From: an uncultured Allosphingosinicella sp.
Lineage (GTDB): Bacteria > Pseudomonadota > Alphaproteobacteria > Sphingomonadales > Sphingomonadaceae
Assembly (NCBI GenBank): GCA_934539295.1
Contig: CAKTCN010000013.1
Location: 1 to 64,000 of the forward strand
Length of the DNA: 64,000 bases
Reading direction: 5' to 3'
Shown: positions 59,897 through 64,000 of the stretch, one piece after another
Numbering within the stretch: the first letter of the stretch is position 1
How the letters are laid out: each line of letters opens with the position of its first letter
The notes under the pieces: model-generated
Database searches by the model: none
Told to the model about the DNA's origin: nothing
The model's input: the letters and a program-made list of their open reading frames with translations, nothing else
Program-made: the position numbers and the translations under genes

Positions 59897-62800
59897 ATGA
59901 TCAAGGGCGTTGCCGCGCTATCCCTCCTACTCATGTCCACGACTGCGCTCGCGCAGGACAAGGATGCCAAGAAGTGGGACGTGTCGGCGCCTCCGATGAA
60001 GACGCGGCCGGTGCCGATCGACGTGACCGAAGGCACGTGGATGAACCTGGACGTGAGCCCCGACGGGCGCACGATCGCCTTCGACCTTCTCGGCGACATC
60101 TACACCCTGCCGATCACCGGCGGCAAAGCGACCCGCATCGCATCCGGCCTCGCCTTCGAGGTGCAGCCGCGCTTCTCACCCGACGGGCGGCAGATCGCCT
60201 TCACCTCGGACCGGGGCGGCGGCGACAATATCTGGATCATGAACACGGACGGGTCGGGCAAGCGGGCGCTGACCAAGGAAGCGTTCACGCTGACCAACAA
60301 CCCGACCTGGAGCCCGGACGGCAAGTATATCGCCGCGCGCAAGCACTTCACGACCCAGCGCTCGCTCGGCACTGGCGAGATCTGGCTCTACCATGTGGGG
60401 GGCGGCAATGGCGTGGCGCTGGTGGAGCGGCCCAATCCGCAATTCCAGAAGGAACTGGGCGAGCCGACCTTCTCGCCCACTGGGGATGCCGTCTATTTCA
60501 GCCGCAACACGACGCCCGGCAACATCTTCGAATATGCCCAGAACGGCAACGACCAGTTGTTCGCGATCGAGCGCTACGACATGACGACCGGAGAGCGTTC
60601 GACAATGGCCGCCGGCCCGGGCGGCGCCGTCCGCCCGTCGCCATCGCCGGATGGCAAGTGGCTCGCCTTCGTGCGGCGCGAGCGGGAGAAGTCCAAGCTC
60701 TACATCAAGGACCTGCGTTCGGGCGAGGAGCGCAAGATCTACGACGCCTTGGACCAGGACCAGCAGGAAACCTGGGCGGTGAGCGGCCTTTATCCCAACA
60801 TGGACTGGACCCCCGACAGCCAGGGCCTTGTTTTCTGGGCAGGCGGCAAGATCCACCGCATCGCGCCGGACGGCAGCAATCATGCGGAGATCCCGTTCCG
60901 GGTCAGCGACACGCGCGACGTGATCGATCCCGTGCGTCCGACGGTCGCCGTCGCGCCGGATACCTTCACCACCAGGATGCCGCGCTTCGCGACCCTCTCC
61001 CCGGATGGGCGGCAGGTGCTGTTCGAAAGCCTGGGCCGCCTCTACCTCAAGGACGTGTCCGGCAGCGCCGCGCCGCGCCCGCTGACCGCTGCGGACAGCG
61101 ATTTCCAGCTGTTCCCGTCATGGTCGCGTGACGGTCGTCAGATCGCGTTCGTCAGCTGGAACGACCAGCGCCTGGGTGAAATCCGCGTCGTGAATGCGGA
61201 CGGGTCGGGTGCGCGCACCGTCACCGACGTGCCCGGCCATTATCGTCGCCCGCGCTTCTCGCCCGATGGCCAGACCATCGTGTTCGAGCGTGGTGGCGGC
61301 GGCAATCTGACCTCCGATGCTTGGGGCGAGGATCAGGGCGTATTCCGCGTAGCCGCAGCGGGCGGTGCGATGACGCGCCTTACGCGCGAAGGCGGCAACC
61401 CGCATTTCGGCGCCGCGGACGACCGCATCTTCCTGGAAACCTATGGCGAGCAGAAGATGCGCCTCGTCAGCGTGGACTGGAACGGCAAGGACCAGCGCAC
61501 GCTCGTCCAGGGCGACATGGTGACCGGTTACGAAGTGTCGCCGACCGGCGACGCAGTGGCGTTCCGTGAAAATTATGGCGTGTTCGTGATGCCGCTGGTG
61601 ACGGGACCCAAGCCCGTCGAGGCGAGCGCGCGCGCATCCGCCTTGCCGCTTACCAAGGCGAGCGGCGACGGCGGGCAGTATTTCCACTGGAGCGCGGACG
61701 GCCGGCGGCTCGGCTGGAGCCTAGGCCCGGTCTACTACACCGCCGACACCTCCACCTTGATCGGCTCGGGTGCGTCGGATGCGCCAAAGTATCTGGCGCC
61801 CAAGGCCGGCACTTCGCTCGCGCTCTCCGCGCGTGCCGACAAGCCGACGGGCCTGGTCGCGCTCACCGGCGCCAAGGTCATCACCATGGCCGACGATGCC
61901 GGCGGCGTGATCGATGACGGCGTGGTGCTGGTCGAAGGCAACCGCATCCGTGCGGTCGGCCGCCGCGGCGAAGTCGCGATCCCGGCGGACGCAAAGACGG
62001 TTGATGTCGCAGGCAAGGCCATCATTCCCGGCCTGATCGACGCCCACGCCCACGGTTCGCAGGGCGAGGACGACCTCATCCCGCAGCAGAATTGGGAAGC
62101 GATGGCGCACCTCGCCTTCGGCGTCACCACCGTGCACGACCCGTCGAGCACGGCGAGCGAGATCTTCCCGGCGGGCGAGATGCAGCGTGCGGGCCTGATC
62201 CTCAGCCCGCGCATCTTCTCCAGCGGCGAGATCGTCTATGGCGCCAAGTCGCCGGGCCGCTATGCGGTGATCGACAGCTACGAGGACGCGCTTGCTCACG
62301 TCCGCCGCCTCAAGGCGGAAGGCGCGCACAGCATCAAGAATTATAACCAGCCCCGCCGCGACCAGCGCCAGCAGGTCGTCGCCGCCGCGCAGGCCGAGAA
62401 TATCGCGGTGGTGCCGGAAGGCGGTTCGCAGTTCGGCATGGACATCGCGCTGTTCGCCGACGGCAACACCACGCTGGAGCACAACATCCCGCAGGCGCAG
62501 CTCTACGAAGACGTAGTGAGCTTCGTCGGCGCGACCAAGGTCGCCTACACGCCGACGCTCGGCGTCAGCTATGGCGGCATGGGCGGCGAGCCCTACTGGA
62601 TCTCGCAGAGCGAAGTGTGGCGTCATCCGATCCTCACCGCCCACGTGCCGGCCGCGCAGCTTAATCCCGAGCTGGTGCGCGTCACCAAGGCGCCGGCCGA
62701 GGATTATGCCGACGCGGTGAGCGCAGCGACGGCCAAGAAGCTCAGCGAACGCGGCACGATCGTCAGCGCCGGCGGACACGGACAGCAGCAGGGCTTGGCG

Positions 62801-63097
62801 CTTCACTGGGACATGTGGTCGTTCGGCCGTGGCGGCTGGTCGCCGCTGGAGGCGCTGAAGACCGGCACGATCAACCCGGCCAAGGCATTGGGCTTCAAGG
62901 ACATCGGGTCGCTCGAGCCGGGCAAGTTGGCCGACCTCGTCATCCTCGACGCCGATCCGCTGGCCGACATCCAGAATACGGACGAGGTATCGAAGGTGAT
63001 GCTGAACGGGCGCCTCTACGACGCCAAGACGCTCAACGAGGAAGTCACGGGCACCCGCCAGCGCCAGCCTTATTATTGGGAGAAGAGCGGGGACTGA
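59897..63097 (+). CDS. Secreted TolB-like beta-propeller / amidohydrolase fusion
   Basis: The 1,066-residue protein has a signal peptide (IKGVAALSLLLMSTTALA) and then many propeller repeats of the type SPDGR-x-IAF (SPDGRQIAFTSDRGGGD, SPDGKWLAFVRRER, SPDGQTIVFERGGG) over about residues 40-650. It continues into an amidohydrolase domain from about 660: ALTGAKVITMADDAGGV, then AIIPGLIDAHAHGSQGE with the metal-binding His-x-His, and NTTLEHNIPQAQLYED and SAGGHGQQQGL with further His ligands. It probably acts in the periplasm as an imidazolone- or peptide-type amidohydrolase. ATG 59897 starts the signal; GGAG lies 9 bases upstream. Confidence 0.85.
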   Translation: MIKGVAALSLLLMSTTALAQDKDAKKWDVSAPPMKTRPVPIDVTEGTWMNLDVSPDGRTIAFDLLGDIYTLPITGGKATRIASGLAFEVQPRFSPDGRQIAFTSDRGGGDNIWIMNTDGSGKRALTKEAFTLTNNPTWSPDGKYIAARKHFTTQRSLGTGEIWLYHVGGGNGVALVERPNPQFQKELGEPTFSPTGDAVYFSRNTTPGNIFEYAQNGNDQLFAIERYDMTTGERSTMAAGPGGAVRPSPSPDGKWLAFVRREREKSKLYIKDLRSGEERKIYDALDQDQQETWAVSGLYPNMDWTPDSQGLVFWAGGKIHRIAPDGSNHAEIPFRVSDTRDVIDPVRPTVAVAPDTFTTRMPRFATLSPDGRQVLFESLGRLYLKDVSGSAAPRPLTAADSDFQLFPSWSRDGRQIAFVSWNDQRLGEIRVVNADGSGARTVTDVPGHYRRPRFSPDGQTIVFERGGGGNLTSDAWGEDQGVFRVAAAGGAMTRLTREGGNPHFGAADDRIFLETYGEQKMRLVSVDWNGKDQRTLVQGDMVTGYEVSPTGDAVAFRENYGVFVMPLVTGPKPVEASARASALPLTKASGDGGQYFHWSADGRRLGWSLGPVYYTADTSTLIGSGASDAPKYLAPKAGTSLALSARADKPTGLVALTGAKVITMADDAGGVIDDGVVLVEGNRIRAVGRRGEVAIPADAKTVDVAGKAIIPGLIDAHAHGSQGEDDLIPQQNWEAMAHLAFGVTTVHDPSSTASEIFPAGEMQRAGLILSPRIFSSGEIVYGAKSPGRYAVIDSYEDALAHVRRLKAEGAHSIKNYNQPRRDQRQQVVAAAQAENIAVVPEGGSQFGMDIALFADGNTTLEHNIPQAQLYEDVVSFVGATKVAYTPTLGVSYGGMGGEPYWISQSEVWRHPILTAHVPAAQLNPELVRVTKAPAEDYADAVSAATAKKLSERGTIVSAGGHGQQQGLALHWDMWSFGRGGWSPLEALKTGTINPAKALGFKDIGSLEPGKLADLVILDADPLADIQNTDEVSKVMLNGRLYDAKTLNEEVTGTRQRQPYYWEKSGD

Positions 63098-63104
63098 GCG
63101 ACAT

Positions 63105-63129
63105 GGCCCCTCCCGCCGCGGGAGGGGCC
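63105..63129 (+). terminator. Strong hairpin after the amidohydrolase gene
   Basis: The 9-bp stem GGCCCCTCC / GGAGGGGCC starts 7 bases after the stop. There is no T-run, so it may also be a transcript-stabilising hairpin. Confidence 0.55.
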
Positions 63130-63171
63130 GCATGTCTGGGGTTGTCGCACCGGGTAGCAGCATTTGTTCCT

Positions 63172-63310
63172 GTCACACCGGACCTGATCCGAAGTTCCGC
63201 TTCTTACATCCGCTTACGACCCAATTGTTGTCACTCTCCATTAGCCCTCGACCGCGAAAGCGGGAGAGGGCTAAACCTCAACGTCCGTTTCCGACCACAA
63301 GCAGACATGA
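63172..63310. repeat. Cluster of degenerate intergenic repeats
   Basis: 63172-63203 resembles the repeat at 24918-24950 (GTCACACCGGACCTGATCCG, then TTCCGCTTC). 63241-63274 is a hairpin TTAGCCCTC...GAGGGCTAA with an inner CCGC-GAAA-GCGG. About 63280-63310 (AACGTCCGTTTCCGACC then GCAGACATGAGC) looks like a decayed copy of a GTCCGC-type alphaproteobacterial repeat. The whole 63130-63403 segment has no gene. Confidence 0.4.
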
Positions 63311-63403
63311 GCAGTAGCGTGCACCAGATGTGGATGCCCCCTCCACCTCGCCTTTTTTAAGGCTAGTGTGCCCGATGCCGATCCTGCCTGAAGCCGCGGC
63401 CGA

Positions 63404-63655
63404 TCAGGGCTGCTTGCACTTGCGGTAATCGGGTGCGTCGCCGCTCTTCTCGGCACGCCGATCGGCCTTGCCGATACATTCCTCATATTCGCGCAATGCA
63501 CGCCCGCGCTTCTGGTCGGCCTCCGACTGGCTGGTGGTGAGCACGTCCACCGTCTTGGACGCGGCCTTCACCGGCAGGGTGACGACATCGACCGCCGTCT
63601 TGGCGATGCAGCCGGGCAGCAGCAGCGCGGCGGGGGCGAGGAACAGGATACGCAT
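63404..63655 (-). CDS. Small predicted lipoprotein
   Basis: The 83-residue protein begins MRILFLAPAALLLPGCIAK, a lipoprotein signal with lipobox LPGC (Cys16). The mature part has a helical, charged stretch (KTAVDVVTLPVKAASKTVDV and DQKRGRALREYEECIGKAD) with two further cysteines in EECIG and RKCKQP. I recognise no named family; such proteins often sit in the periplasmic face of the outer membrane. The ATG at 63655 follows AAAGGG by about 9 bases; the in-frame GTG at 63661 is an alternative. Confidence 0.65.
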   Translation of the reverse strand: MRILFLAPAALLLPGCIAKTAVDVVTLPVKAASKTVDVLTTSQSEADQKRGRALREYEECIGKADRRAEKSGDAPDYRKCKQP

Positions 63656-63732
63656 CAACACAGGCCCTTTCGCTAAGGCACTGACAAGGTGGCAGCTTTG
63701 GTTGCGGGGCGCAACTTTGCTACAGGGGGGGT

Positions 63733-64000
63733 ATGCAAGAGACCATGACGCTGGAGCCCTGCACCCTCGATGGTCGCGACTTCGTCCTGGAGCCGTTGAC
63801 CCCGGCGCACGAGGCCGAGATGCAGGCCATGCTCGACTGCGACCATGACCATTGGAAGATCCTCTACTCGAACGGCGCGGGCGAGGGTTTTGCGACTTAC
63901 TGGCAGGGGCTGACGGCTACGCCCGGGCGCATCGCATTTGCGGCGCGCGACAAGGCGAGCGGACGGCTGGCCGGCACCTCCGGCTACATCCATATCGATC
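63733..64000 (+). CDS. GNAT family N-acetyltransferase, 5' part only
   Basis: The first 89 residues are visible before the window ends. The start is ATG 63733 with a G-run upstream. Text: MTLEPCTLDGRDFVLEPLTP then AHEAEMQAMLDCDHDHWKIL and GRIAFAARDKASGRLAGTSG, with YIHID at the edge. The order of strands and the charged turn before AGTSGYI fit RimJ/RimL-type GNAT acetyltransferases. The acetyl-CoA-binding region lies beyond the window, so the call rests on the N-terminal half only. Confidence 0.7.
   Translation, partial: MQETMTLEPCTLDGRDFVLEPLTPAHEAEMQAMLDCDHDHWKILYSNGAGEGFATYWQGLTATPGRIAFAARDKASGRLAGTSGYIHID

Overview
The window is chromosomal DNA of high G+C content. It most resembles an alphaproteobacterium of the order Sphingomonadales (Sphingomonas-like). 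I infer this from the MucR-type zinc-finger regulator, sphingomonad-style TonB-dependent receptor and MipA proteins, several promoters of the alphaproteobacterial general stress sigma factor EcfG (GGAAC-N16/17-CGTT), and a TCA locus of alphaproteobacterial layout. No phage, IS transposase, rRNA operon or CRISPR array is visible. Two tRNA genes are present (Glu-TTC and Pro-GGG).

Layout. 1-8.1 kb: envelope biogenesis and DNA maintenance (end of secD, secF, a Mth938-like gene, bamD, recN, ligA), then phenylalanine hydroxylase. 8.1-10.0 kb: an exbD gene broken by an in-frame stop, plus small secreted or zinc-ribbon proteins. 10.1-14.6 kb: a surface-polymer cluster (nucleotidyltransferase, GT4 glycosyltransferase, flippase, CDP-glycerol-type polymer transferase). 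14.8-24.9 kb: TCA locus sdhB-zapE-mdh-sucD-sucA-sucB-lpd. It lacks sucC and is interrupted twice by hairpin-repeat pairs, one of which encloses a decayed GIY-YIG nuclease gene. 25-27.1 kb: small disordered or hydrophilic proteins, most behind EcfG-type promoters. 27.1-37.4 kb: a DUF2721 protein, an unusual tiny transcript with a maximal Shine-Dalgarno site, recJ, tRNA-Glu, a secreted metalloprotease, MipA, MucR and a TonB receptor. 37.5-41.5 kb: a galactose oxidation operon (dgoK-dgoA-galactose dehydrogenase) divergent from a family 1 glycosidase-like gene. 41.6-48.5 kb: tRNA-Pro, a thioesterase, cysNC, and a giant two-domain glycosyltransferase with a partner protein. 48.5-51.2 kb: a probable inositol-phosphate lipid or headgroup operon. 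51.3-54.7 kb: an Rrf2 regulator, a small membrane protein and the NAD pair pncC-nadE. 54.8-59.8 kb: two sugar fusion proteins (glycosyltransferase-Glf and GH1-RmlD), each behind an EcfG-type promoter. 59.9 kb to the end: a propeller-amidohydrolase, a small lipoprotein and the start of a GNAT acetyltransferase.

Main themes. (i) Central carbon metabolism around 2-oxoglutarate dehydrogenase. (ii) Extensive glycan and surface chemistry spread over several small clusters. (iii) A general-stress component that links hydrophilin-like proteins with galactofuranose/deoxysugar-type fusion enzymes. (iv) REP-like hairpin pairs associated with a GIY-YIG gene, in the pattern of a small mobile or domesticated element.

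All family assignments come from reading the sequence; no database search was run.
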